From UBA1127 sp034422455 (GTDB lineage Bacteria > Chloroflexota > Dehalococcoidia > Lucifugimonadales > UBA1127), in assembly GCA_034422455.1 (NCBI GenBank), contig DAOUJQ010000013.1:103630-167629 (forward strand): 64,000 nucleotides of DNA. The letters are read 5' to 3'. The notes beneath the pieces are model-generated. The model searched no databases and had not been told where the DNA came from. It was given only the letters and a program-made list of their open reading frames with translations. The position numbers and the translations under genes were made by a program. Below, one piece after another: positions 34,650 through 43,085 of the stretch. The stretch's first letter is position 1. Each line of letters opens with the position of its first letter.

Positions 34650-35405
34650 CTACAGCAGCACCGGGGCTTCGGCGTCGAGGGTGATGGCCTCCGGGGTGAC
34701 CAAGCACGTGAAGGCGTACGCCTCCACCCCTGCCGCGACGGCCTCCCGCAACGCCTCGCCGAACTCCGGGTCGTTGGCGTCGTACGGCGAGAGCCCGGTC
34801 GCGTCGTCCCGTTGGATGACAAACACCGCTGCGGCCCGATGGCCCTCCTCGACGGCCCGCACCAGCGTCGCGACGTGCTTGCGGCCGCGGTCGGTGGGCG
34901 CGTCCGGGAAGCGTGCGACGCCGTCCTGCACCAACGTCACCGACTTGACCTCGATGAAGCACTGCCCCTCAGCCGACGCGAGCACGAGGTCCAGTCGGCT
35001 GTCGTGGTAGCGCACCTCGCGGCGGCCGGTCTCGTACCCCGCGAAGTGCGGCAGCGTGCCGTCGCGCCACGCCTCCCACACCAGCGCATTCGGCAGGCGG
35101 GTGTCGGCGCAGACGAGGATGCCGTCCTGCGGCACGCCGCTGCCGGCGCCGTACGCGGCGGCAGGCTCGCGCACAGCGTCGCTTCCTCGCCGGTCGGTCG
35201 CCACCAGGGCAAGGTCGTAGGCCGTCTTGCGGTGGGCCCCCGGCTGCTCCGTCAGGTAGCAGAGTGCGCCGGGCTGCAGCAGTTCGCGCATCCGGCCGGA
35301 GTTGGCGACGTGCACGGTGACCTCGCGCCCGTCCAGCGACACCGTCGCGGCGAAGCGGTTCAGCCGCCGGACGAAGCGGGCTTGCAGGAGTGGGGGAAAG
35401 CGCAT
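34650..35405 (-). CDS. sfsA: SfsA family nuclease-fold protein
   Basis: 251 residues. Markers: HVANSGRMRELLQPGALCYL, RKTAYDLALV, YHDSRLDLVLA, CFIEVKSVTLVQDGVARFPDA and RGRKHVATLVRAVEEGHRAA. The D...EVK pattern is a PD-(D/E)XK nuclease core and homologues bind or degrade nucleic acids; the original sugar-fermentation role is indirect. It lies 10 bases from the P-loop gene and follows thyX. Confidence 0.88.
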   Translation of the reverse strand: MRFPPLLQARFVRRLNRFAATVSLDGREVTVHVANSGRMRELLQPGALCYLTEQPGAHRKTAYDLALVATDRRGSDAVREPAAAYGAGSGVPQDGILVCADTRLPNALVWEAWRDGTLPHFAGYETGRREVRYHDSRLDLVLASAEGQCFIEVKSVTLVQDGVARFPDAPTDRGRKHVATLVRAVEEGHRAAAVFVIQRDDATGLSPYDANDPEFGEALREAVAAGVEAYAFTCLVTPEAITLDAEAPVLL

Positions 35406-35412
35406 GGGACGC

Positions 35413-36828
35413 TCAGTCCCGCAAGTTGATGAACTTGAGCAGCCCCGGGTGGACCTCCCGGACGGCGTCCATCGCCTGCTGGGCGGCGTCGCGAATGGTG
35501 AAGTGCGCCTGCGGCTGCGTCCGCAGCTTGAAGTAGTGGTAGCACTCGCGGAGGTTCATGCGGGTGATCAGCCGCCGCAGGTGCGCGTGCGTCACCACGT
35601 ACTCCGCCAGCCTCGGCGAGACCTCGGCGACGCACCCGTACGCCTCCGCCGAGACGCCCATCGCCTCGCCGTACAGCGCCGAGAGCCCGCTCTCCCGGAA
35701 CAGCTCCGGCTCCACGTACCCCTCCGCCACCGTCAGCGGCTGCGGCAGGTACGACTGCATCCGGTGCCGCTTGAACTCCCGGTAGGCTCCGTAGTCCATA
35801 ACGTACTCGAACGTGTACTCCACCTGCTCCAGCTCGCGCACCGTTGGGTCGTGCGGGCCCAGGCCCTCCATCGCCGCCGCGATGACCCCGGCCCGCTCCT
35901 CCGCCGACAGCGCCTCCGCGCGCCGCCGAACGGCGTCGTACGGCTCCTGCGCGTTCCGGTAGAGCATCGCCCCGACGAGCCTCGACTCCGCGTCCGCCGG
36001 GTAGTCGACCAGCCGCGCGGTCACGGGGCTCTCTCCGCCGGCCGCGGCCTGCGCAGGCGGCAGCAGCGTCGCCGCCCGCTCCCGCAGCGCGGCCCGGCTG
36101 CGCTCGATGTAGTCGTTCTTGTCCGCGTACCGCACCAGCGTCGGCGTGATGCTCTTGGCCTGCTCCTTCATCTCCTCGCCCAGCTCCCGCTCCTCCTGCA
36201 GGTCGGACGACAGCAGCTTGCGGACGGCGTGCTCCAGTGCGCGGGTGTTCATCGTGACGCCGACGTTGGTCAGCGTCGACGCGGGCAACACGAACCGGCA
36301 GGCGTCGGTCGCGATGCGCCGCAGGCGGAGCCGGTACGCGCCGTCGCGCTCGTTCTCCCGCTGCGGGTTGACGCTCGCCAGGTAGGCCATGGTCCCGTCA
36401 ACCAGCTGCTGGTACACGTCGAAGAGCCGCTGGCACGCCGCTACGTAGGCGCTGCCGGCCTCGGGCGCGGCGTCCAGCTCGGGAGGCGTGTAGAAGGCGT
36501 TGCGCTCCAGCACCTGGTACCGCGACGACTTCTCCGTGTACGACGCCAGGCGGTTGTCCTCCAGCGTGTCGCACGCCAGCCGCGAGACGTTCTCGACCGC
36601 CAGGTGCACGATCGCGTGCTCCGCGACCGACGCATGCCCGTAGCCGAGCACCCACCGCTCGTGGAAGTCCGACGCCTTCTCCGCCGTCACCATCTCCTTG
36701 ATCTGGTCGAAGGGCTCCGGCCTCCGCGACGTCATGGCGAAGACGACGGCGAGCTCCTCTTCCGAGACCTCCTTGGGGTCAAGCGGATAGACGCGGCGCA
36801 AAAACTGGCTCTGCTCGGTGGTTGCCAT
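35413..36828 (-). CDS. thyX: FAD-dependent thymidylate synthase with two ThyX-like domains
   Basis: ThyX makes dTMP using methylene-THF, FAD and NADPH. The product is ~471 residues from ATG 36826-36828, twice the usual ~230. Domain 1 has YGHASVAEHAIVHLAVENVS and a motif DNRLASYTEKSSRYQ that keeps the S, E, S, R of the ThyX signature but has NRL in place of the first RHR. Domain 2 has YREFKRHRMQSYLPQPLTV, which keeps RHR and the first S but not the later part. This is a known tandem arrangement in some bacteria: the two halves probably form one active site set between them. No thyA is seen. Confidence 0.85.
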   Translation of the reverse strand: MATTEQSQFLRRVYPLDPKEVSEEELAVVFAMTSRRPEPFDQIKEMVTAEKASDFHERWVLGYGHASVAEHAIVHLAVENVSRLACDTLEDNRLASYTEKSSRYQVLERNAFYTPPELDAAPEAGSAYVAACQRLFDVYQQLVDGTMAYLASVNPQRENERDGAYRLRLRRIATDACRFVLPASTLTNVGVTMNTRALEHAVRKLLSSDLQEERELGEEMKEQAKSITPTLVRYADKNDYIERSRAALRERAATLLPPAQAAAGGESPVTARLVDYPADAESRLVGAMLYRNAQEPYDAVRRRAEALSAEERAGVIAAAMEGLGPHDPTVRELEQVEYTFEYVMDYGAYREFKRHRMQSYLPQPLTVAEGYVEPELFRESGLSALYGEAMGVSAEAYGCVAEVSPRLAEYVVTHAHLRRLITRMNLRECYHYFKLRTQPQAHFTIRDAAQQAMDAVREVHPGLLKFINLRD

Positions 36829-37139
36829 ACTCCCGTCCGGTGGGTTTATGGGGTTGTCCGTAGTGTACTCCAATCGGCGCCGAGAAAGGTTGGCCTGCAA
36901 TGGGAGTTTCTGAGCGCCTTTCGAGCCAAAGCGCATGCCCCGATTAGTGGATGAACAGCTATGCTGAATCTTGACATTTGTTAGGGACTGTTATTAGCAT
37001 TCCAAGTGAGGGGTGGTCGTTCGTGGCGGACGATTTCCCGCTTGGAAAGCAACAGCCTCGACGGCCTTCTCCTTCGATGGTCTTGGCACAGAATAGTCCC
37101 GGCAACAAAGCGAGAAACGCGGAGCCCAGGGGGTGGGCG

Positions 37140-37523
37140 ATGACAGAGCGTTTTCAGCAGGAAATCGAGGAGATCCTGGAGCAGTCGGAGGCGCTGCCGC
37201 CGCCGTCTCGCTCTAAGCGCGCACCGCAGTCGAAGGCCGACCGCAGCGGCTCCTCAGGCGCGGGCAGCTTCATCACCCCCGGCCGCGCCATCATCGCCGG
37301 CGTGCTGCTCCTCCTCACCTTCGCCCTCATCTTCGATGGCACCCTCGCGACGGCCTTCCTTTGGGCCGGCCTCGTCCTGGGCGTCCTGGGCTACGCCTTC
37401 ATCTTCGCCCGCGCGGACCGCAAGGACAACAACCTGCACTGGCGCGGCAAGCCCGTGGAGTACGACTCCCCGCCGGGCGGCCCATCCTTCTGGGACAAGC
37501 TCAGGCGCCGCTTCCGCCGCTAG
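37140..37523 (+). CDS. Hypothetical two-span membrane protein
   Basis: 127 residues from ATG 37140 (purine-rich CAGGGGGTGGGCG just before). A polar, charged N-terminal ~50 (QQEIEEILEQSEALPPPSRS), two close hydrophobic spans (AIIAGVLLLLTFALIF and ATAFLWAGLVLGVLGYAFIFA), then a cytosolic tail RADRKDNNLHWRGKPVEYDS and a strongly basic end. A TTGACA at 36971-36976 is the nearest promoter-like element. No family recognised. Confidence 0.6.
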   Translation: MTERFQQEIEEILEQSEALPPPSRSKRAPQSKADRSGSSGAGSFITPGRAIIAGVLLLLTFALIFDGTLATAFLWAGLVLGVLGYAFIFARADRKDNNLHWRGKPVEYDSPPGGPSFWDKLRRRFRR

Positions 37524-37593
37524 GCGTCCCTCCCGCCCGGTTGCCCCCACCGTAGTCCCCGAATGGAGGACCTTGCGCGAGAGCGACAGGCAC

Positions 37594-37902
37594 TCACGCA
37601 TCGATGACCCGTCGCAAGGCCTCGTTCATTCTCGTCTGCCAGCCCCTTCCGCTGGCGCGGAAGTAGGCGACAACCCCCGCATCGAGCCGCAGCGTGACCT
37701 TTTCCTTCGTGGGAGCCTTCTGCTTGCCGCGTGCGCGCCGGTGTCGCTCCACGATATGCGGCACGGCTTCGACGGCGGGACGAGCTCGCTGCCAATCCTC
37801 GTCCGTCCATTCAGGGGCGTCCGGGTCCAGCGCGATCTCGCGTTGGGTCGCCGCCTCTTCCGCATCGGTCGGAACGGCCACCTCACGGCGACTCTGCAAC
37901 AT
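37594..37902 (-). CDS. brnA: BrnA-type antitoxin
   Basis: 102 residues from ATG 37902, with GAGGAG upstream. The C-terminal half APTKEKVTLRLDAGVVAYFRASGRGWQTRMNEALRRVI is the ribbon-helix-helix of BrnA, which dimerises on DNA to repress the operon and neutralise the BrnT RNase toxin. The rest (EIALDPDAPEWTDEDWQRARPA) is the toxin-binding arm. The neighbouring toxin gene is truncated, so the antitoxin is intact but orphaned in function. Confidence 0.8.
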   Translation of the reverse strand: MLQSRREVAVPTDAEEAATQREIALDPDAPEWTDEDWQRARPAVEAVPHIVERHRRARGKQKAPTKEKVTLRLDAGVVAYFRASGRGWQTRMNEALRRVIDA

Positions 37903-38005
37903 ATCTGCTCCTCTCCTTTTTGCTCGCCAGCCGCAGGCTGATGATGCGTGTCTTGTCCCCACGCTCCGTGAATACAACGTTGGTCTTGTTCTTAGTCAGT
38001 TCCAT
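37883..38005 (-). pseudogene. BrnT toxin remnant (N-terminal half missing)
   Basis: A 40-residue frame starting at ATG 38005 ends in the conserved C-terminus of BrnT: NVVFTERGDKTRIISLRLAS, then KKERSRY. A full BrnT is ~90-100 residues; the first ~60, including catalytic residues, are absent. It overlaps brnA by ~20 bases, as in intact brnTA operons. The region just upstream is the operator/promoter-like DNA at 38004-38038, so an internal deletion seems to have joined control region to toxin tail. Confidence 0.7.
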
Positions 38006-38038
38006 TCGTATGACACGAATATATTGTACTGACAATAT
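38004..38038 (-). promoter_or_regulatory. Dyads upstream of the brnT remnant
   Basis: Two adjacent dyads: ATTCGT-N5-ACGAAT (38004-38020) and ATATTGT-ACTG-ACAATAT (38021-38038). TTGTCA on the minus strand (in the second dyad) may be a -35. BrnA-type ribbon-helix-helix repressors bind such sites, so autoregulation may survive here. Confidence 0.45.
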
Positions 38039-38084
38039 GATGGGGATACAAGCAAATAGGTTCACTGCCCACGCGCCAAACCAA

Positions 38085-38114
38085 GAGGCCCCCGCCGCTA
38101 TTGGCAGGGGCCTC
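38085..38114 (-). terminator. Terminator of the siroheme reductase gene
   Basis: GAGGCCCC and GGGGCCTC pair perfectly (8 bp, 38085-38092 with 38107-38114). On the minus strand TTGGTTTGG follows. Confidence 0.65.
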
Positions 38115-38138
38115 TCTCGTCGCTCTTGTTCGCTGCCG

Positions 38139-39905
38139 CTACGCCGCGCACTCGCCCTCGCCGCGCTCCACCTTGTACAGCACGTCGCGGTTCCAGTCGA
38201 TGTAGTAGTGGATCGTGTCGCGGCCCAGCTCCGGCACCGTGGACACGGGCCGCAGCATCTCCTCGTACGCCGCCGGGCCGACGCGGTCCACGTAGTCGTT
38301 GAAGATCTCGCCGTCGGTGCGGTTCGCCACGTAGTCGTCGACGATGACCTTGACCGCCTCCTCGATGCGCTTGGACGGCACCTTCATGCGCAGGTGGTGG
38401 CCGATGCGCACCGGCTTGATCTGGCTCCCGCCGACGTACACCTCGTACGCCGGCACCTGCGCGTTGCCGCTCTTGATCGCCGCGCCGTGGAAGCCGATGT
38501 TGCCCAGGTGGTGCTGTCCGCAGCCGTCCGGGCAGCCGGAGATGTTGATGCGGATGTTGCGGGCAAGCTCGTCGTCCGCCTTGTACTCGCTGAGGGCGTC
38601 CCACAGGTTGCCGGCGAGCCCCTGCGACGACGTGATGCCCAGCGAGCAGCTCTCCGTGCCGGGGCAGGAGACCACGTCGCTCAGCTCGTTGGCGCCGGGC
38701 TCCGCCATGCCCACGGCCGCCAGCTTCTCGTACAGCGCGTGCAGCGCGTTGTTGGGCACCCACTGCAGCGTCATGTCCTGCCGCAGCGTCATGCGGATGC
38801 TGCCCGCCAGCTCGCGGGAGATGTCCGCCAGCTGGAAGAACTGCTCGTCGGAGACGTTGCCCAGGCGCAGCTTGATGAAGACGGCGCTGTAGCCGTCCTG
38901 CTTCTGGGTGATCACGTTGCTGCCCAGCCACCGCTCGAAGGCGGGGTCGTCCGGCGGGAAAGGCGGGTAGTCCTTCGCGGGAGGCGGGATGACGGGCTCG
39001 TACTCTCCGGCCGAGAGCTCGTCCAGGTCGTAGGTGACGTCGGCGAGCTCCTTCTCCATCACCTCCTCGACCATCTCGCGGAAGGCGTCGATGCCGATGC
39101 GGTTGATCAGCACCTTCACGCGGGCCTTCATCTTGTTCTTGCGGAGCTCGTCGGCCGCGTTGAACACCCGCAGGCATGCCTCCGAGACCTTCAGGAAGTC
39201 CTCGACGGGCACGAAGTCGTACAGCTCCTGCGCGATGAGCGGCTGAATGCTGGTCCCGCCGCCCACCACGATGCGGAAGCCCTTGCGCTCCACGCCGTCC
39301 ACCTCGCGGATGACCGCGTGGAAGCCGATGTCGTGGATGGCCGTCATGACCCAGTCGTGGGTGCAGCCCGAGAAGGCCGTCTTCCACTTGCGGGGCATGT
39401 TGTTGGTGAAGTCGCGCCGCACGAAGTTGCGGACGTACGCGACGGCGTACGGCGACGGGTCGAAGACCTCCTCCGGGCAGACGCCGGTCAGCGGGCAGCT
39501 CGTCACGTTGCGCACGGTGTTGCCGCACGCCTCGCGGCTGCCGAGTCCCGTCGTGCCGAGGGTGCGCATGACCTCCGCGGCGTCGTCCAGGTTGAGGAAG
39601 TGGTACTGCACGTTCTCGCGGGTGGTGATGTGCCCGCGCTTCAGCGGGGTATAGTCGCGCGCTATGCGGCCGAGCGACTCGAGCTGGTCGGGCGTCATTC
39701 GGCCCAGGGGCACCTTGACGCGCATCATCTGGTTGTCGGGCTGCCGCTGGCCGTAGACGCCCTGGCGCAGCCGGAACGCGCGGAACTCCGCCGCGTCCAG
39801 GTCGCCCGTGCGGAAGCGCTTGGCCTCGTTGTCGAAGTGGTCGATCTCCTCGGGAAGCACGGGGATGATGACGTTGGGCCTCCATCGGCTGTCCGTTGTG
39901 GTCAT
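38139..39905 (-). CDS. Nitrite/sulfite reductase, siroheme type
   Basis: 588 residues of the ferredoxin-dependent siroheme/[4Fe-4S] family. N-terminal domain FDNEAKRFRTGDLDAAEFRA..., first siroheme region TTRENVQYHFLNLDDA, and the cluster/siroheme cysteines in VVSCPGTESCSLGITS and NISGCPDGCGQHHLGN (C-X5-C ... C-X3-C). It reduces sulfite to sulfide or nitrite to ammonium; sequence alone does not decide. ATG 39905 follows AAAGGAGGGACC. Its upstream leader can form two competing hairpins (see attenuator). Confidence 0.9.
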   Translation of the reverse strand: MTTTDSRWRPNVIIPVLPEEIDHFDNEAKRFRTGDLDAAEFRAFRLRQGVYGQRQPDNQMMRVKVPLGRMTPDQLESLGRIARDYTPLKRGHITTRENVQYHFLNLDDAAEVMRTLGTTGLGSREACGNTVRNVTSCPLTGVCPEEVFDPSPYAVAYVRNFVRRDFTNNMPRKWKTAFSGCTHDWVMTAIHDIGFHAVIREVDGVERKGFRIVVGGGTSIQPLIAQELYDFVPVEDFLKVSEACLRVFNAADELRKNKMKARVKVLINRIGIDAFREMVEEVMEKELADVTYDLDELSAGEYEPVIPPPAKDYPPFPPDDPAFERWLGSNVITQKQDGYSAVFIKLRLGNVSDEQFFQLADISRELAGSIRMTLRQDMTLQWVPNNALHALYEKLAAVGMAEPGANELSDVVSCPGTESCSLGITSSQGLAGNLWDALSEYKADDELARNIRINISGCPDGCGQHHLGNIGFHGAAIKSGNAQVPAYEVYVGGSQIKPVRIGHHLRMKVPSKRIEEAVKVIVDDYVANRTDGEIFNDYVDRVGPAAYEEMLRPVSTVPELGRDTIHYYIDWNRDVLYKVERGEGECAA

Positions 39906-39934
39906 GGTCCCTCCTTTGGCCCTTCAAAACAAAA

Positions 39935-40072
39935 CCCCGCTCCGTGCAATGGCGAGCGGGGCTGCGCCGGAAGCGTTGTTCGGCTACCCCATTGTCGGTC
40001 GACAGCAGCAAACCGTGTTATGCAGTGTCATCATAGTGGGGCTAGTCTAGGATTCCCTGTGATTTGTGTCAA
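39935..40072 (-). promoter_or_regulatory. Promoter and candidate transcription attenuator of the siroheme reductase
   Basis: Minus strand: TTGACA (40067-40072), 17 bases, TAGACT (40044-40049), giving a start near 40037 and a leader of ~130 nt. Before the gene, CCCCGCTC and GAGCGGGG (39954-39961 with 39935-39942) form a stem followed by TTTTGTTTT, a terminator. An alternative hairpin pairs GGGG (39987-39990) with CCCC (39958-39961) and GCCG (39981-39984) with CGGC (39966-39969), sequestering the terminator's 5' arm. The signal sensed is unknown. Confidence 0.55.
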
Positions 40073-40142
40073 GCTGAGCCCAATAGCGCCGCATAGGCCG
40101 CAACCCCGGCGTCCGGGCGCCGTGCGACGATGCCCGCGCCCG

Positions 40143-41357
40143 CTAAAACGTCATCTCCAGGATGTAGAGCCCGCCCTTCAGCCGGTCGACGACGTACAGG
40201 ATGCCGTTCTCGTCGATGAAGACGTCGTTGATGCCGTTGGCATCCGCGCCCTCCGGGATCGGCGGCACGAAGTACGCGACCTCCTCGGGGCGGAAGGGGT
40301 TGCTCGTGTCGTACACCCTGATGCCGCCGTTGAAGAACGTGCCGAAGATCAGCGTCTCCGAGTGGAAGCAGGTGGGCCCCGGCTGGTTCTCGTAGACGTT
40401 GTGCGCCCCGTAGCGGCCGGGCCGGCTGAAGAAGTCGTCGAGGTCCGGCGTCGGGAACGTGCTGATGATCACCGGGTTGGTCTCGTCGCGGATGTCCACC
40501 ATCCAGATCAGCTTGGGGTGGTCCTCGCCGCCCGTGCGCACCGACTCCTGGGTCACCACCATCAGGTCGCGGCCGAACAGCGGCAGCGCCGTGTGCGTGA
40601 AGCCGGGGAAGTTCGGCGCAAAGTTGAATTCGCTGACCACCGACGGGTTTGCAACGTCGGAGATGTCCAGGATGTTCGTGCCCCCGTCGATCCACGCGCA
40701 GTACGCCCTGTCCGGGCGTTCCGGGTAGACGTTGGCGTTGTGCAGCCGGTGCCCCGCGTCGAAGTAGGGGTTCCGCCGCGGCGGTGGCGCATCGTCGCCC
40801 TCCCGCGTGCCGGGCAACCACCAGCGGCCCGCCTCCTTTGGGCCGGTGGGGTCGCTGACGTCCACGATCATGTAGAGCTGGTCGTCCTTCTGGTCGCGGG
40901 GCTGGAAGTCGGCCGCGCCCGTGGAGAGGTGCGCGTAGTCGCCGTCGACCCACCACAGCACGTGGCAGCCCCGCGAGTAGGGCCCGCTCGTGTCGAGGAA
41001 CCCGATGCGCCGGGGCTCCTCGACGTTGCTGACGTCGTAGACGCCCATGCCTGTGCCGGGCTGCCCCGGCTGCTGCGACTGGTACGCCACCAGCATTATG
41101 TCGTCGACGATGGACAGCGAGTTGGAGCGCAGGTGCGGGTGGTCCAAGTCTGTCTGCACGATGACCCTGGGGTTGGCGATGTCCGTGACGTCCACGCCCG
41201 TGATGTCCTTGGGCGCGCTCTCGTGGGCCATGTAGAGGATGCGGCGTCCGTCCCTGCTCTGGTACAGGTGGACCCCCTCGCCGATGTTGCCGAAGCCGTT
41301 CAACAGGTGGTGGGAGATGAGCCTCATGTTGCGGATTTCCAGGTTCTGCATGACCAT
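40143..41357 (-). CDS. LVIVD-repeat beta-propeller protein
   Basis: 404 residues with about seven repeats of the pattern hydrophobic-V-D-(I/V)-(S/R)-D-x-x-N-P (VDVSDPTGPKE, LDISDVANPSV, VDIRDETNPVI, YDTSNPFRPEE among them), a propeller of the LVIVD type. No signal peptide or membrane span is visible, so it may be cytosolic or exported by another route. It is transcribed toward the siroheme reductase. Start ATG 41357 after AAAGGAGG, or the ATG at 41351. Ligand unknown. Confidence 0.78.
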   Translation of the reverse strand: MVMQNLEIRNMRLISHHLLNGFGNIGEGVHLYQSRDGRRILYMAHESAPKDITGVDVTDIANPRVIVQTDLDHPHLRSNSLSIVDDIMLVAYQSQQPGQPGTGMGVYDVSNVEEPRRIGFLDTSGPYSRGCHVLWWVDGDYAHLSTGAADFQPRDQKDDQLYMIVDVSDPTGPKEAGRWWLPGTREGDDAPPPRRNPYFDAGHRLHNANVYPERPDRAYCAWIDGGTNILDISDVANPSVVSEFNFAPNFPGFTHTALPLFGRDLMVVTQESVRTGGEDHPKLIWMVDIRDETNPVIISTFPTPDLDDFFSRPGRYGAHNVYENQPGPTCFHSETLIFGTFFNGGIRVYDTSNPFRPEEVAYFVPPIPEGADANGINDVFIDENGILYVVDRLKGGLYILEMTF

Positions 41358-41497
41358 GGCGCCTCCTTTGGCTGCGGCCCTGCCCGCGTCCTCGCCCATA
41401 CCGCGTAATCTACACCAGGACGGCGCCGAACCCAACGGGCCGGGGCACATTCCCCGCGAGCCGCTATAATGGCGGCAGGCTGAACACGGAGGCGGGC

Positions 41498-42208
41498 ATG
41501 GCCGAGTCCGGCGCCGTCATGCGGCGGCAGGTGGTCAAGTACAACTTCTACCAGGTGGACCCCGCGTGGCGCCGCCTGCCCGACGGCGCGCGCGACCGCC
41601 ACCGCCACGAGTTCGCCGCCATGGTCGGCGAGTTCTCGGACCGCATCGAGGTGCGCACCTACTCCCTCGTCGGCCTCCGCGCGGACGCCGACTTCCTGCT
41701 GTGGCTGCTGGGGTGGACACTGGACGGCATGCAGGAGTTCGCCGCGGCGGTCAACGCGACGGGCCTCGGCAAGTACCTGCGCAACGCCTACTCCTACCTC
41801 TCCCTCAGCCGGCCGTCGCCGTACGTGGACAGCCACGTGCATGCCGGCCAGGAGGGCCGCGCGAAGGCGATCCGGCCGCAGAGCCCGGACCACCCGTACC
41901 TCGTCGTCTACCCCTTCGTGAAGACCGCGGACTGGTACCAGCAGCCGCTGGAGCGCCGCCAGGAGATGATGAACCAGCACTTCGCCATCGGGCACAAGTA
42001 CCCCGGCGTGCGCAACAACACCACCTACTCCTTCGGCATCGACGACCAGGAGCACATCGTCGCCTTCGACGTGTCCAACATCGACGAGTTCCTGGACCTG
42101 CTGATGGAGCTGCGCGAGGCCGAGGCGCGGCCCTACACGGAGCGTGACACGCCCATCTTCACCTGCATCGCGCGTGACCTGGACGACGTCCTCAAGGGCC
42201 TGGGGTAG
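41498..42208 (+). CDS. HemQ/chlorite dismutase-family protein
   Basis: 236 residues. The core YPFVKTADWYQQPLERRQEM, then MNQHFAIGHKYPGVRNNTTY, contains the proximal haem His (MNQHFAIGHKY) and matches coproheme decarboxylase (HemQ/ChdC), the last step of Gram-positive-type haem synthesis. The N-terminal half has the usual ferredoxin-like strands (VVKYNFYQVDPAWRRLP). GGAGG precedes ATG 41498. Other haem genes are not in the window. Confidence 0.82.
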   Translation: MAESGAVMRRQVVKYNFYQVDPAWRRLPDGARDRHRHEFAAMVGEFSDRIEVRTYSLVGLRADADFLLWLLGWTLDGMQEFAAAVNATGLGKYLRNAYSYLSLSRPSPYVDSHVHAGQEGRAKAIRPQSPDHPYLVVYPFVKTADWYQQPLERRQEMMNQHFAIGHKYPGVRNNTTYSFGIDDQEHIVAFDVSNIDEFLDLLMELREAEARPYTERDTPIFTCIARDLDDVLKGLG

Positions 42209-42211
42209 CCC

Positions 42212-42418
42212 ATGCCCCCCATCTTGAAGCACGCCCCGCGCTTCCTGCTTTCCTTCGGCGGCGCCCTCTTCGGCATCAGCGTGCTTATCCTCATCATCGC
42301 CGAGGGCCGGCCGGGCATCCTCTACGTCATGGGCGGCATCGGCCTGCTTCTTGTGGCCTTCGGGCTCACCCTCTACTTCTTCACGGAGGGAGTCGGCGGC
42401 CGCCGCACCGGGTACTAG
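42212..42418 (+). CDS. Small two-span membrane protein
   Basis: 68 residues starting 3 bases after the HemQ-like stop. Two hydrophobic segments (FLLSFGGALFGISVLILIIAE and ILYVMGGIGLLLVAFGLTLYFF) and a short C-terminal tail. Probably co-transcribed with the HemQ-like gene. No family recognised. Confidence 0.6.
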   Translation: MPPILKHAPRFLLSFGGALFGISVLILIIAEGRPGILYVMGGIGLLLVAFGLTLYFFTEGVGGRRTGY

Positions 42419-43085
42419 CCATCCCCGAATCGTCATTCCCGCGAAAGCGGGAATCCAGAGGTGTGGTGCTGAGAGGGCCGTTCGTCCTGAGGGAAATCGA
42501 AGGACGAACCGGGGGGCGCCCCATCCCCACCCCCTCATACCGGCGCATGCCGGTATCCAGAAACCCCGCGCCCAACGGCCCCTTCCGATTGCCCTGAGCT
42601 TGTCGAAGGGTCCTGCGCAGGCAGAGCCTGTCCCCGCGTAGGCGGGGAAACCCAGAGGGGCGGGGAAGGGAGGGGGAACCCCCACCGCGCGACAGGCAGA
42701 AGAACCATCACCCCCTGCCACTACCCCCTCGCGCGAACGCCATCCCGCCCGCTACCCTCGCCCCATGCACCGCCACCAAAACAGCACAACCGCCCTGCTT
42801 ATCGCCCCGCGAAGGGCCGGGAATTGTTCCCCCCTGATGAAAAAATTTTTGTCTTGTATCTACAACGTGCCAACTCAGCTTCAACACGAAAAACAAAACA
42901 ATTCCCTGCAGCTACGCCGGACGCGGAAAAACTCTGCCCCGCACACCCGCCTACCCCAACCCCTCATACCGGCGAATGGTCACTCCGTACCCCGATACGG
43001 GGTTGGGATGGGGGTCGTAGGGGCGACCCTTGTGGTCGCCCTCCCGTTCGCCCTGAGCCTGTCGAAGGGTCAGCCGAACGGCGGC
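42419..43085. other. Intergenic region dense in dispersed repeats
   Basis: About 670 bases without a supported gene. Type B copies near 42428-42455 and 42610-42665, a type A relative near 42479-42505, type C at 42534-42580, type A core at 42590-42612, and a type C/D/A run at 42960-43080 (ACCGGCGAATGG, then GGGGTTGGGATGGGGGTCGT, then GTTCGCCCTGAGCCTGTCGA). Between them 42735-42945 is a copy of the GTAGCTGA element. Confidence 0.7.
42735..42945 (+). repeat. Dispersed ~200-bp element, copy 1
   Basis: Blocks shared with other copies: CGCTACCCTCGCCCCATGCA (near 42750, here CCGCTACCC), TTTTTGTCTTGTATCTACAA with ACGTGCC (near 42848-42872) and AAAACAAAACAATTCCCTGC, then AGCTACG (near 42890-42918). 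The middle block has GTATCTACA in place of GTAGCTGAG. Confidence 0.6.

Noticed and set aside
40037..40045. Pairing of the CTAGCCCCA segment with the TGGGGTAGC leader segment before the siroheme reductase
   Set aside because: Most of CTAGCCCCA lies between the -10 and the likely transcription start, so it would not be in the RNA.
37731..41408. A 1225-codon plus-strand open frame
   Set aside because: Antisense to the siroheme reductase and LVIVD genes, which have strong motifs and ribosome-binding sites; the product is compositionally biased.
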